Assembly: GCF_001028135.1 (NCBI RefSeq)
Contig: NZ_LDNM01000017.1
Coordinates: forward strand, 36,383 to 100,382
Direction: 5' to 3'
Origin: Xenorhabdus griffiniae
GTDB lineage: Bacteria > Pseudomonadota > Gammaproteobacteria > Enterobacterales > Enterobacteriaceae
Length of the DNA: 64,000 bases
The notes under the pieces were generated by a model, which had not been told where the DNA came from, searched no databases, and saw only the letters and a list, made by a program, of their open reading frames with translations. The translations under genes were made by a program, and so were the position numbers. The number at the start of each line of letters is the position of its first letter. The stretch's first letter is position 1. This document shows positions 1 through 9,695 of the stretch, one piece after another.

Positions 1-1
1 G

Positions 2-3000
2 CATCACATCATCACCGATGGCTGGTCAGTAGGGATATTGCTCCGCGAACTGAGTGCCCTCTACCGTACCGCACAAGGGAAGTGTGGCAATCCTTTGCCC
101 CACCTTCCCATCCAGTATGCGGACTATGCCGTCTGGCAACAGAAATGGCTGCAAGGTGATGTGCTTACTGCACAACGGGATTTCTGGCAGAAACAACTGC
201 AAAACGCACCGACATTGCTGACTCTCCCTATTGATCATCCACGCCCGCCAGAACAAAGTTACACCGGCGATCATGTGCCCGTGCACCTGAATGTTGATTT
301 ATTGTCGGCTCTCAAAGCGCTCGGACAACGGCAGGATGCCACATTATTTATGATGTTGCTTGCAGCCTGGAGCATCGTGCTGGCCCGTTTGAGTGGGCAG
401 GATGATGTTGTCATTGGCATCCCCGTTGCCAATCGTTCATTGAGTGACCTTGAAGGCTTGATTGGCTTTTTTGTCAATACCCTGCCTTTACGCATCAAAC
501 TGGAACAGGCCAACCCGGTGACCAATCTGCTTGCCCATGTTCGGGAACAGACGCTGGCAGCTTATGCACATCAAGACCTGCCTTTTGAACAATTGGTGGA
601 AATCCTAAAACCCGAACGCAGCTTAAGCTACAACCCCATTTTTCAGGTTATGCTGGCCCTGAACAATACCCCCACTCAATCCCTTGAATTACCGGGTTTA
701 TCTGTCTCGAAGATAGCGCCGCCACACCGCAGCGCGTACTTTGACCTGACATTGTCACTGACCGAAAGCCGGGAGGGTCTCAGTGGTTATCTGGAATATG
801 CATCAAGCCTGTTCGACCGGCCGACGGTTGAACGCATGGTGGGTTATCTCATCCATGTACTGACTGCCATGACAACGAATGAAACACAGACTATTGCCCG
901 TCTGCCGGTGTTGTCCGTGGCAGAACGCCAACAATTATTGATTGATTTCAATGCCCCTCAAGCGGATTTTACGCATAATGCGCTGATTCACCAGCTGTTC
1001 GAAGCGCAGGTACAACGCACACCAGATGCTACGGCGGTGATCTTTGAAGAACAATCCTTGAGTTATGACGAACTGAACTGCCGGGCCAACCAACTGGCAC
1101 ATAGTTTGATGGCTTTTGGTGTACGCCCTGATGACCGCGTGGCCATTCAGGTTGAACGAGGTTTGGATATGATCATTGGTCTGTTCGGGATCTTAAAAGC
1201 AGGTGCCGGTTATATCCCGCTTGATCCAGCATATCCTGCCGAGCGGCTGATTTATCAGTTGTCAGACTGCAAGCCTGCCATATTGCTGACCCAGAAACAT
1301 TTACAGGCACGCTTACCAATACAAGGTATTCCCATCTGGCTGCTGGACGATGAAATTCATCAAAATAATCTGCAAAAACAGCCTGATTATAATCCTGACA
1401 GCCGGCAAACAGGCGCTCAGCCTCATCATTTGGCCTATATCATCTATACCTCGGGTTCAACCGGAAACCCCAAAGGCGTCATGCTGGAACATCGCAATGT
1501 TGTCAGCCTTATCCATGCTCATTGCCAGATCAGTGAACCAGGCTTGGGGGATCGTATTCTGCAATTTGTGACTTTCGCGTTTGACATTTCAGTGTCAGAT
1601 ATTTTTCCTACTCTGGCATCAGGTGCCACGCTGGTTTTGCGACCACCTCATATCAAAATACCGAATAGCACGTTTGTTAATTTTTTACGTGAACAAAAAG
1701 TAACGATCATCAATATACCGACGGCTTTCTGGCACCATTGGGCGCAAGAAATGAAAGCTGAACGTGTCGGTTTCAGCCCCTATATACGTACCGTTATTGT
1801 GGGGGGGGATAAAGTAGAATACCGTTATTTAGTGGATTGGCTGTCGTGCCCGGAAACCCAATCTTGCCGCTGGTTCAACGCTTATGGTCCGACAGAAATC
1901 ACCATCACGGCTACCGCTATGCAGATAGATAAAGAAATGGTGATAGATAACCAATGTACTCCGCCTATCACCAACAATATTCCGATTGGCCGACCACTGT
2001 CCAACACACTTATTTATATTTTGGATGCCTCTGGTCAGCCAGCGCCGGTTGGCGTAAGTGGCGAAATCTATATCGGCGGAATGGGGGTCGCCCGGGGTTA
2101 TTCCAACCAACCGGCGCTGACAGCCGAGAAATTTGTTGCCGATCCCTTTAGTGAACATCCCAACGCTCGCATGTATAAGACCGGAGATTTGGCTCGCTGG
2201 CGATCTGACGGCAATATTGAGTACCTCGGCCGCAATGATTTTCAGGTTAAGCTGCGCGGCTTCCGTATCGAGTTAGGAGAAATCGAAACCCGATTAATGC
2301 AATGCCGCGGTGTGCGTGAGGCTATCGTGCTTGCCCGCGAAGATAAGCTGGGTGATAAACGTCTGATTGCTTATCTGATCGCTGAACCGAATGCCAAACT
2401 GATACCGACAGAACTGCGCCAGCAACTCGCACAACATCTCGCCGACTATATGCTGCCCAGCGCCTTTGTGACACTGCCTGCTTTTCCGTTAGCGCCTAAT
2501 GGCAAGATTAACCGCCAGGCCCTACCGATGCCGGATCAGACATCCATTGCAACCCATACTTATGAAGAGCCGCTTGGTGAAATGGAAATTGCGCTGGCTG
2601 AAATTTGGCAAGCATTATTAGGACTGAAAAAGGTTGGCCGTTATGATCATTTCTTTGAACTCGGTGGTCATTCTCTGATGGTTATCAACCTGATTGAGCG
2701 GTTGCGCAATCGAGGTTGGCACCTTGATATTCGTGCTGTATTTTCCACACCAACATTGGCGGAAATAGCAAAAATAATGCGGGTCATTCAAGATGATGAG
2801 GCCGCTTTTACCCTCCCCCCCAATCTTATCCCTGATGACTGCACCGCCATCACTCCTGATATGCTGCCGCTGGTTTCGCTGACGCAACATGAGATTGATA
2901 CCATCGCGGCGACTATTCCTCATGGTGTCAACAATATTCAGGATATCTATCCACTTGCATCATTACAGGAAGGTATGCTGTTTCATCATCTGCTGCAAAC

Positions 3001-4582
3001 ACAAGGGGATGTTTATCTGTTGCACCTTTTGCTTGCTTTCAACACCCGCGAGCGTCTTGATGCTTTTCTGGCTGCTTTGCAACAAGTTATTAATCGTCAC
3101 GATATTTTACGCACTGCCATCTGCTGGCAGGGTTTAACGCAGCCCGTACAGGTTGTCTGGCGCCAGGCTTCTCTGCGCATCAATACGTTTGTGCCAGATA
3201 ACGATAAAGAAGATGTATCGTCTCAATTGCTGGCACAGACAGATCCATCCCAACACCGCCTCGATATCAGCCAGGCTCCACTATTCTCTGCTGATATTAC
3301 CCATGATCCGAATCAGGGAGAGTGGTTGTTAGCGTTGTGTTGTCACCATATCCTCAATGACCACATATCGCTGAATATCATCATGGCTGAAATCAATGAA
3401 CTTCTGCACTATCGTACTGAGCCATTACCGCCTGTATTACCGTACCGCCATTTTATCGCCCAATCCTTGTGTGTGCCGAAGCCCGATCACGAAGCCTATT
3501 TTCAGGAAATACTCGCTAGTGTGGATACGCCAACAACACCTTTCGGCATATTGGATGTTCACCGTGGGGACAGGCCCGTCACAGAGGTCATTAAGCCACT
3601 TAATGCAGCACTGACTAACGCTATTCGCAAACAGGCACGCCGTCAAAGTGTTAGCCCCGGTGTTCTGTTTCATGTTGCGTTGGCACAAGTTCTGGCAAAA
3701 ATAAGTGGGCGAGATGATGTCGTCTTCGGGACAGTTTTGTCAGGACGGATGCAGGGCAGTGCCGATATTGAGCGAATTCTGGGAATGTTCATCAACACCC
3801 TGCCCGTGCGGATCACGCTGGCGGGGAACAGCACACAAGAAACCGTGCAAGCAACTTACCGCAGTTTGACGCAGTTACTTGAACATGAACAGGCACCACT
3901 GGCACTGGCTCAACGTTGCAGCGGTGTAGCACATCCTCTGCCGCTTTTTAATACACTCCTTAATTATCGCCATAGCCAATCGAATGCTATCAATACCCTA
4001 TGGGAAGGTATACGTCTGGTAACCGGGCGAGAAAGGACTAACTATCCCATCTATCTGGCTGTCGATGATTTGGGTAAAAGTTTCCTGCTGACCGCTCAGG
4101 CCATATCAGGAATCGATCCGGCACGCCTGATTGCTGATGTAACGACTGCTTTAGCGGATCTGGTAAAAACATTGGAAACCGAACCCCAAAAACCAATCAT
4201 GAACATTACGGCCCTGTCTGCCACTGAGTGCCGGCCGCTACTGACCGATTTCAACGCTATTCAGGCGGGCTTACCGCAAGATACACTGACATCAGGACAC
4301 TCTACTATTGGAACAACTTCCGGTTACGAAGCGCCACGCGGTGATGTGGAAACTGCACTGGCTGAGATTTGGCAGAAATTGCTAAAACGGGAACGGGTCG
4401 GTCGTTATGACAATTTCTTTGCATTGGGAGGTCATTCATTGACAGCAATACAATTGTTGGCGCGTATGCGTGAACAAGACATGGAAATGCCATTAGCAAC
4501 TTTGTTCACTCACCCTACACTGTGTGAACTGGCCGGGGCTATAAACCCAAATCGCTCAACGGTAGTGAGTCGCCTAAACTGA
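2..4582 (+). CDS. Non-ribosomal peptide synthetase, C-terminal part (C-A-T-C-T), 5' end outside window
   Basis: The open frame runs in from the window edge, so this is the 3' part of a larger gene. Read from base 2 it begins inside a condensation (C) domain at the catalytic HHIITDGWS motif. An adenylation (A) domain follows at about 1.0-2.5 kb (YTSGSTGNPKG, AYGPTE, YKTGDLARW, NGKINR), then a thiolation (T) domain (LGGHSLM, serine near base 2670). A second C domain at about 2.9-4.15 kb has the YPLASLQEG start typical of C domains acting on D- or dual-configured donors, and an HHILNDH active-site motif. A last T domain (LGGHSLT) ends the protein. No A domain follows the second C, and no thioesterase, reductase or terminal C is present. 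My rough specificity-pocket reading (D-I-S-N-I-G-A-I-T-K) matches no code I know. The product peptide is unknown. Confidence 0.95.
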   Translation, partial: HHIITDGWSVGILLRELSALYRTAQGKCGNPLPHLPIQYADYAVWQQKWLQGDVLTAQRDFWQKQLQNAPTLLTLPIDHPRPPEQSYTGDHVPVHLNVDLLSALKALGQRQDATLFMMLLAAWSIVLARLSGQDDVVIGIPVANRSLSDLEGLIGFFVNTLPLRIKLEQANPVTNLLAHVREQTLAAYAHQDLPFEQLVEILKPERSLSYNPIFQVMLALNNTPTQSLELPGLSVSKIAPPHRSAYFDLTLSLTESREGLSGYLEYASSLFDRPTVERMVGYLIHVLTAMTTNETQTIARLPVLSVAERQQLLIDFNAPQADFTHNALIHQLFEAQVQRTPDATAVIFEEQSLSYDELNCRANQLAHSLMAFGVRPDDRVAIQVERGLDMIIGLFGILKAGAGYIPLDPAYPAERLIYQLSDCKPAILLTQKHLQARLPIQGIPIWLLDDEIHQNNLQKQPDYNPDSRQTGAQPHHLAYIIYTSGSTGNPKGVMLEHRNVVSLIHAHCQISEPGLGDRILQFVTFAFDISVSDIFPTLASGATLVLRPPHIKIPNSTFVNFLREQKVTIINIPTAFWHHWAQEMKAERVGFSPYIRTVIVGGDKVEYRYLVDWLSCPETQSCRWFNAYGPTEITITATAMQIDKEMVIDNQCTPPITNNIPIGRPLSNTLIYILDASGQPAPVGVSGEIYIGGMGVARGYSNQPALTAEKFVADPFSEHPNARMYKTGDLARWRSDGNIEYLGRNDFQVKLRGFRIELGEIETRLMQCRGVREAIVLAREDKLGDKRLIAYLIAEPNAKLIPTELRQQLAQHLADYMLPSAFVTLPAFPLAPNGKINRQALPMPDQTSIATHTYEEPLGEMEIALAEIWQALLGLKKVGRYDHFFELGGHSLMVINLIERLRNRGWHLDIRAVFSTPTLAEIAKIMRVIQDDEAAFTLPPNLIPDDCTAITPDMLPLVSLTQHEIDTIAATIPHGVNNIQDIYPLASLQEGMLFHHLLQTQGDVYLLHLLLAFNTRERLDAFLAALQQVINRHDILRTAICWQGLTQPVQVVWRQASLRINTFVPDNDKEDVSSQLLAQTDPSQHRLDISQAPLFSADITHDPNQGEWLLALCCHHILNDHISLNIIMAEINELLHYRTEPLPPVLPYRHFIAQSLCVPKPDHEAYFQEILASVDTPTTPFGILDVHRGDRPVTEVIKPLNAALTNAIRKQARRQSVSPGVLFHVALAQVLAKISGRDDVVFGTVLSGRMQGSADIERILGMFINTLPVRITLAGNSTQETVQATYRSLTQLLEHEQAPLALAQRCSGVAHPLPLFNTLLNYRHSQSNAINTLWEGIRLVTGRERTNYPIYLAVDDLGKSFLLTAQAISGIDPARLIADVTTALADLVKTLETEPQKPIMNITALSATECRPLLTDFNAIQAGLPQDTLTSGHSTIGTTSGYEAPRGDVETALAEIWQKLLKRERVGRYDNFFALGGHSLTAIQLLARMREQDMEMPLATLFTHPTLCELAGAINPNRSTVVSRLN

Positions 4583-4603
4583 TACTCTGGGCCAAAACGA
4601 AAT

Positions 4604-4636
4604 TAAGTGGTTCCACTCCCCGTGGAGCCACTTTTC
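4604..4636 (+). terminator. Intrinsic terminator after the NRPS gene
   Basis: An 11-bp stem (agtggttccac / gtggagccact, one G-U pair) with a 5-base loop is followed by TTTT, about 24 bases after the NRPS stop. It marks the end of the biosynthetic transcript on this strand and separates it from the convergent dehydrogenase. Confidence 0.8.
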
Positions 4637-4671
4637 AATCAATCATCTAACAGGTAATGTTTGCGGCAAAC

Positions 4672-5430
4672 TCAGTTAAAATTAGGTTGACCATTGGATG
4701 CATTTACCCCGCCATCTATCGGCAAGTTCACCCCATTAATGAAACTGGCATCTTCGCTGGCCAAAAATGCAATGGCTGCTGCCACTTCAGAAGGTTGGCC
4801 CGCCCTTTTTAACGGAATACGACTATCGAAATGCGCAAGGGTTTCATCATCAAAGCGGGCAACCATCGGAGTCAATACCAGGCTCGGGCAAACCGCATTG
4901 ACACGGATCCCTTGTGAACCATGATCCAGCGCCATCGCACGGGTTAAATTCACGACAGCACCTTTTGCTGCACAATAGTGAGCGCCGCCCCAATCTCCCC
5001 CCAAGCCAGATACCGAGGCATTATTGACAATACACCCTTTGCTTTTCAGCAAATGAGGCAAAGCAGAATAGCTACAATTGAGTACACCATTGAGATTCGT
5101 AGCCAGTACTGCATTACCGTCTTCTTGTGAAGTACTCAATAAATCACCAACCACATATAACCCGGCGTTGTTCACCAGAATATCTATCCGGCCAAAATGC
5201 CTGACGGTTTCATCAACCATATTTTTAGCCGATTCCCGGTCCGCGACATCTGTCTGAATCACTAACGCTTTGCTCGAAGGCAACTCGCTCAGTACACGAT
5301 TAAGCTTCTCTGTATCCCGCCCAGCTAACACCACAATGGCTCCCTCTTGTGAGAAACGCTTTGCTGTAGCCTCACCAATACCACTACCTGCACCAGTAAT
5401 AATGACAACTTTATCCTCAAATCGAATCAT
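4672..5430 (-). CDS. Short-chain dehydrogenase/reductase (SDR), FabG/BacC-like
   Basis: A classical SDR of 252 residues, the usual length. Visible motifs are the Rossmann cofactor loop TGAGSGIG near residue 12, NNAG near residue 88, the catalytic serine in NNASVSG, and the catalytic pair Y-x-x-x-K in HYCAAKG. Such enzymes oxidise or reduce alcohol/ketone substrates with NAD(P)H; the substrate cannot be read from sequence. The gene converges on the NRPS gene with only ~90 bases between them. It could belong to the same biosynthetic island as a tailoring enzyme, but opposite strands and a separating terminator make this only a suggestion. A repeat element and an AT-rich stretch lie upstream. 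Confidence 0.9.
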   Translation of the reverse strand: MIRFEDKVVIITGAGSGIGEATAKRFSQEGAIVVLAGRDTEKLNRVLSELPSSKALVIQTDVADRESAKNMVDETVRHFGRIDILVNNAGLYVVGDLLSTSQEDGNAVLATNLNGVLNCSYSALPHLLKSKGCIVNNASVSGLGGDWGGAHYCAAKGAVVNLTRAMALDHGSQGIRVNAVCPSLVLTPMVARFDDETLAHFDSRIPLKRAGQPSEVAAAIAFLASEDASFINGVNLPIDGGVNASNGQPNFN

Positions 5431-5570
5431 TTTATTACCCTCATTGATATATATTCAAAGCTTACCGTGTAATATCAAACACCAGAGTCTTCCCTCAATA
5501 AACTTATATTCATTAGTTAATCACAATATAAAATATTACTTATTTAATATTTAATATAATGTACTTATTT

Positions 5571-5674
5571 ATATTCGATAAACTTCAAGTTGCAATCCGC
5601 AAGACGACGCGAGACCTTATATTTCCCCGCTTCGCGGGGAAATATAACACGCATCTTAAAGTTGGATTGGTATA
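5571..5674 (+). repeat. ~105-bp palindromic intergenic repeat, copy 1
   Basis: This is one of four copies in the window (others near 13308, 24890 and 45722). Its centre is a strong hairpin (tatatttccccgc / gcggggaaatata), flanked by the conserved arm 'caatccgcaagacgacgcga'. The outer end, read on the minus strand, is 'gcaacttgaagtttatcga', which resembles the terminal segment of ERIC elements. It has no coding capacity. It looks like a non-autonomous mobile or structural-RNA repeat. Confidence 0.85.
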
Positions 5675-5705
5675 GTATATTCTGTTTAGGCTACGGGTTA
5701 TCGCA

Positions 5706-6590
5706 TTATTTTAGATATTCACCACGACGAAGGGCTTCAATACGCTTATCCAACGGCGGATGAGATAAGAACAACTCACTGAAGCTCTTAGCTTTGCCAT
5801 TAATACAGAATGCCATCATTCTCCCCTCTTCCTGAGGTTCATAACTGGTCTTAAGACGTTGCAATGCAGCAATCATCTTTTCGCGGCCAACCAATTTCGC
5901 TGATCCTGCATCCGCATGGAATTCACGATAACGGGAGAACCACATGGTAATAATACTGGCTAAAATACCAAATACGATCTCCAATACCATGGAAATCACC
6001 ATGTAGACGATTGGATTACCATTACTGCTGCTTTCACTTTCATCATCGCTGCTGGAAAGGAAACTCGCAGCAGCCTGTGCAATGATCCGTGAAATAAAGA
6101 TAACGAATGTATTCACGATACCCTGCAACAATGTCATCGTCACCATATCACCATTAGCGATATGACTAATTTCATGTGCAATGACGGCTTCGGCTTCGTC
6201 ACGGCTCATATTGTTCAGTAGCCCCGTACTAACAGCAACCAGAGAAGCATTACGGCGTGCCCCTGTAGCAAATGCGTTAATATCCAGGGCATCATAGATA
6301 GCCACTTGTGGCATCGTGATTCCAACCTGATCCGCCTGACGACGGACAGTTTCCATCAACCAGGCTTCAGTTTCATCGGACGGTTTTTCAATAACCTGAC
6401 CACCAACAGAACGTAAAGCCATCCATTTCGACATTAACAAAGAAATGAATGCACCACCAAAACCAAACAAACCAGCCATAATCATGAGACCAGCAACACT
6501 GCTCCGCTGAACTCCTGTAAGTGAAAGTATTATTCCAAACACCACCATGACAGCAAGGTTTGTGAGAAGGAACAAGGCAATTCTCATCAT
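5706..6590 (-). CDS. htpX: Protease HtpX, inner-membrane zinc metalloprotease
   Basis: A heat-shock quality-control protease that cleaves misfolded inner-membrane proteins, working alongside FtsH. The 294 residues match the E. coli length (293) and align end to end, from [19 protein letters not shown] to [12 protein letters not shown]. Two N-terminal membrane segments come first, then the M48 zinc motif HEISH at about residues 139-143, and a further hydrophobic pair (about 155-220) before the conserved [19 protein letters not shown] segment that carries the third zinc ligand. In E. coli htpX is CpxR-controlled; I did not identify a CpxR box here. The gene stands alone downstream of prc, whose terminator lies between them. 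Confidence 0.97.
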   Translation of the reverse strand: MMRIALFLLTNLAVMVVFGIILSLTGVQRSSVAGLMIMAGLFGFGGAFISLLMSKWMALRSVGGQVIEKPSDETEAWLMETVRRQADQVGITMPQVAIYDALDINAFATGARRNASLVAVSTGLLNNMSRDEAEAVIAHEISHIANGDMVTMTLLQGIVNTFVIFISRIIAQAAASFLSSSDDESESSSNGNPIVYMVISMVLEIVFGILASIITMWFSRYREFHADAGSAKLVGREKMIAALQRLKTSYEPQEEGRMMAFCINGKAKSFSELFLSHPPLDKRIEALRRGEYLK

Positions 6591-6720
6591 ATAAATTTGC
6601 TTCCTTTAATTATCAAACAGTTCAACTAAGCGTTAAGCCATAAGATGGGGATTAACCCCATATTATTCAAGTTTTTTAAGATGTTAAGCGATGTAAACAA
6701 CATAACTTTACAATATGATA

Positions 6721-6750
6721 AAAAAAGGCCGGCTAACAAGCCGACCTTTT
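6721..6750 (-). terminator. Intrinsic terminator of proQ-prc
   Basis: On the minus strand, a GC-rich stem (aaggtcggctt / agccggcctt) with a short loop ends in a run of Ts, 20 bases after the prc stop. It closes the proQ-prc transcript before htpX. Confidence 0.85.
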
Positions 6751-6770
6751 ATCTATAACGAATTTTAAAA

Positions 6771-8870
6771 CTATCTCGTTACAGCCATTTCAGCAGGCTG
6801 ATGCGCCAAATCCAGGGCAATTTTTACAGATTCATCTAAGTAAGGATCAGGCCCTTTATAATCTTTTGGTAAATCCTCAAGCGATTTGAGCGGTTTTTTA
6901 CCTGCCCGTTTAAAGCGTTCATTAAGATGATTCAATTTGTTTGTTTCGTATTCCTTGTTTTCTTTCTCTCTTTGAGCATAGTTCAAGGAGTAAACGCCCT
7001 TACGTTCTTTCATGGCTTTATAGTAAGCAATATCCTGTCTGATATATTTAAACTCAGGATCATTAGCAATCCGTTGATTATGCAGCTTAGTCAGTAGCGG
7101 GGTTAACTCTGAAATCACTTTCAAGGAAGTATAATGCGCAGGCTGAATGCTGTCCCAAGGTAACGCATTATCCTCTTGACTTTCCCCTATTTCAGACGGT
7201 TCTTCTCCTGTCGGCATAATGATATCAGGCGTTACCCCTTTAAGCTGGGTGCTCCCCCCATTTATCCGGTAGAATTTCTGGATAGTGTATTGCACAGAGC
7301 CAATTTCAGGCCACTCAGGCCGTAACATTTGATCATAAATACGATTCAAAGGGCGATATTGCTGAACGGTACCTTTACCGAAAGAAGGATCCCCCACAAT
7401 TAATCCACGGCCATAATCCTGCATCGCAGCTGCAAAAATTTCAGATGCAGAAGCACTTCTGTTGTCAATCAGAACGACCAGAGACCCTTTATAATATCTT
7501 GCCTCATCTGTATCTGCCTCCACTTTGACTCTACCGGTATTGTCCCGGATCTGGACAACGGGACCCGTGGGAATAAATAAGCCAGATAACGATACAGCTT
7601 CTGTGAGCGCTCCACCACCATTGCCGCGCAAATCAATAACAACCGAAGCAACCCCCTGTTTAGTGAGCTTTTGCAACTGCACTTTTACATCGTTAGTCAA
7701 GCCGACATAGAAACTGGGTATATCCAGAACACCCACCTTCTCTTTCCCTACCGTTTTCACCGACATCTTGACAGCATTATCTTCAAGGCGGATATTCTCG
7801 CGGGTTAAGGTAACAATGTGGTTTTTTGCCCCTTTTGTACTCGGCGTGATTTCAAGGCGGACTTTACTCCCCTTTGGCCCTTTAATAAGCGCAACAACAT
7901 CTTCCAAACGCCATCCAACAACATCGACAATTGGCTTGCCTACTTGCCCAACACCAATGATTTTATCTCCAACTTTCAATAAATTGCTTTTGGCAGCCGG
8001 GCCGCCCGCAAGTAATGAACGAATGGTAATATACTCATCATCATATTGTAAAACAGCACCGATGCCCTCAAGAGATAAGCTCATCTCTGAATTAAACTGT
8101 TCTGTATCACGAGGAGAGAGATAACTGGTATGCGGATCTATTTCACGGGCAAAAGCCATCATAATGCTTTGAAAAACATCCTCACTCTTGGTTTGTGTAA
8201 GGCGTTTTAATAACGTCCGATAGCGCTTAGTCAGGGTTTCTTTAATTTCTTTATCATCTTTTTTGCCGGATAACTTAAGGTTTATCCAATCAAATTTGAT
8301 TTTGGCATCCCAAAGCCTGTCCAACTCTTCAACACTCTTTGGCCATGGTGCTTTGATACGGTCGGTTTCAATGGTGTCATGACCATTTAAGTCAACGGGT
8401 CGTTCTAAACGGGAGAGCACATATTGATAACGTTCAAAGCGGCGTTTTTGCATCAGATTAAATAGATCATAAGGAAGCTTTAGATCGCCATTTTCAAGCT
8501 CTTTTCCTAATCCTCCCTTTTGAGACGCGAAGGGGGCAATATCAGATGCCAAAAAAACATTGTGTCCATAATCCAGTTGATTCAGGTAACGATCAAAAAT
8601 TTTTCCTGAAAAATCTGCATCCAGATAAAACTGGCGATAATGAGAACGGAGAAAGCGGGAAACAATCCGCTTACTTACTGTGGGATGCTGTGGTTCCGGT
8701 TTTAAATCTGGCAGTTGGCTCAGGCTGATAACAGCCGTATTGTGACCATTAATGACATTGGCGTTAGTCGCGTGGCTACCACCCGCGACATTGTCATTAA
8801 TCGTATCTGCATAACCTATACTAGAAAATGGTAGACCTAAAACGAAAGCCAATGTAATGAGTTTGTTCAT
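6771..8870 (-). CDS. prc: Periplasmic tail-specific protease Prc (Tsp)
   Basis: An S41 C-terminal processing protease. In E. coli it trims FtsI and, with NlpI, degrades the hydrolase MepS. A signal peptide (KLITLAFVLGLPFSSIGYAD) precedes an N-terminal region matching E. coli Prc (SRFLRSHYRQF, IFDRYLNQLDYGHNVFLASD). The PDZ domain (SLSLEGIGAVLQ ... GDKIIGVGQ) follows, then the catalytic part: Ser in SASASEIFAAAMQDYG and Lys about 25 residues on in FGKGTVQQY. Length is 699 residues against ~682 in E. coli. I chose the ATG at 8870; a TTG two codons earlier also has good spacing to GGAGG. It lies 13-20 bases after proQ, as in E. coli, so the two are probably co-transcribed. Confidence 0.96.
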   Translation of the reverse strand: MNKLITLAFVLGLPFSSIGYADTINDNVAGGSHATNANVINGHNTAVISLSQLPDLKPEPQHPTVSKRIVSRFLRSHYRQFYLDADFSGKIFDRYLNQLDYGHNVFLASDIAPFASQKGGLGKELENGDLKLPYDLFNLMQKRRFERYQYVLSRLERPVDLNGHDTIETDRIKAPWPKSVEELDRLWDAKIKFDWINLKLSGKKDDKEIKETLTKRYRTLLKRLTQTKSEDVFQSIMMAFAREIDPHTSYLSPRDTEQFNSEMSLSLEGIGAVLQYDDEYITIRSLLAGGPAAKSNLLKVGDKIIGVGQVGKPIVDVVGWRLEDVVALIKGPKGSKVRLEITPSTKGAKNHIVTLTRENIRLEDNAVKMSVKTVGKEKVGVLDIPSFYVGLTNDVKVQLQKLTKQGVASVVIDLRGNGGGALTEAVSLSGLFIPTGPVVQIRDNTGRVKVEADTDEARYYKGSLVVLIDNRSASASEIFAAAMQDYGRGLIVGDPSFGKGTVQQYRPLNRIYDQMLRPEWPEIGSVQYTIQKFYRINGGSTQLKGVTPDIIMPTGEEPSEIGESQEDNALPWDSIQPAHYTSLKVISELTPLLTKLHNQRIANDPEFKYIRQDIAYYKAMKERKGVYSLNYAQREKENKEYETNKLNHLNERFKRAGKKPLKSLEDLPKDYKGPDPYLDESVKIALDLAHQPAEMAVTR

Positions 8871-8889
8871 GCCCAAGTTGGCCTCCGTA

Positions 8890-9600
8890 TCAGAACTTTA
8901 AGTGTTCTGCGCGTACAATCATTGCCAAACCAGTAGGTAACTGCACTCTGACACCATCTTTTGCAATTTCAAGCACAGATGCATCCATTAAGCTTTTTCC
9001 TACGTTTACTTTAATAGTCTGGCCGACTTTCAAAGCGGATACGTCAGTGACTGAGTTTAACTCAGGTTGTGCCATTTTTTTTATGGTTTTATCTGCTGGT
9101 TTACGCGATTGTAGCGGGTGGTTTTGCGAACGCACCGGACGTTTTTCACCATCACCTGATCTCTTTTGATGACGAGGAGCCGGCTTTTTATTCACAGGGC
9201 GTTCATTTTTCTTGTCAGATACGTTTTCAGCTTCACGTTTCTTGGCACGCTGTTCAGATCGTTGAGCCTGTACCCGTGCTTTCGCTTCTGCCAGTTGCTG
9301 ACGCGCATGTTCAATATGTTCAATTTCCAGCTCCCCACACATGTTTCCGTCAAGGTCAACACGCTGGGCACCTTCTTTTACACCATAGAGATAACGCCAA
9401 CTGGAGGTATACAAGCGCAAAGCAGAACGGAGCTGTGTTTTACTCAAACACTCCTCGTCCTGAATACGTTCAACGATGTCCTGGAAGATCCCAATCTTCA
9501 AAGGACGTGCTTCACCTTCTGCTACAAAGCAAAGCGGGAAGCGCTCAGCCAAGAAAGCAATGACTTCTTTACTACTGTTCAACTTAGGTTGATTTTCCAT
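8890..9600 (-). CDS. proQ: RNA chaperone ProQ
   Basis: A FinO-domain RNA-binding protein that stabilises sRNAs and mRNA 3' ends. The 236 residues compare with 232 in E. coli. The N-terminal FinO-like domain (about 1-120) contains [25 protein letters not shown] and [17 protein letters not shown] long basic, low-complexity linker rich in K, R, Q and E (about 120-180) leads to a C-terminal SH3/Tudor-like domain ([18 protein letters not shown] ... VRAEHLKF). It is the first gene of the proQ-prc unit. Antisense open frames inside it are shadows. Confidence 0.96.
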   Translation of the reverse strand: MENQPKLNSSKEVIAFLAERFPLCFVAEGEARPLKIGIFQDIVERIQDEECLSKTQLRSALRLYTSSWRYLYGVKEGAQRVDLDGNMCGELEIEHIEHARQQLAEAKARVQAQRSEQRAKKREAENVSDKKNERPVNKKPAPRHQKRSGDGEKRPVRSQNHPLQSRKPADKTIKKMAQPELNSVTDVSALKVGQTIKVNVGKSLMDASVLEIAKDGVRVQLPTGLAMIVRAEHLKF

Positions 9601-9695
9601 GAAATTTCCTGATTACAACGGTTTTGCCAACCAGCGCAGGCATGAACAGGCGACATTATAATAGCGTTGCTGATAAATGCCACGTTATACGTATG

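Noticed and set aside
2..4582. Thioesterase or reductase domain at the NRPS end
   Set aside because: No GxSxG or SDR-type motif lies after the last LGGHSLT thiolation domain; the protein stops ~60 residues later.
9069..9563. 164-residue open frame on the plus strand across proQ
   Set aside because: Antisense shadow of a well-conserved gene, no ribosome site, no recognisable domain.
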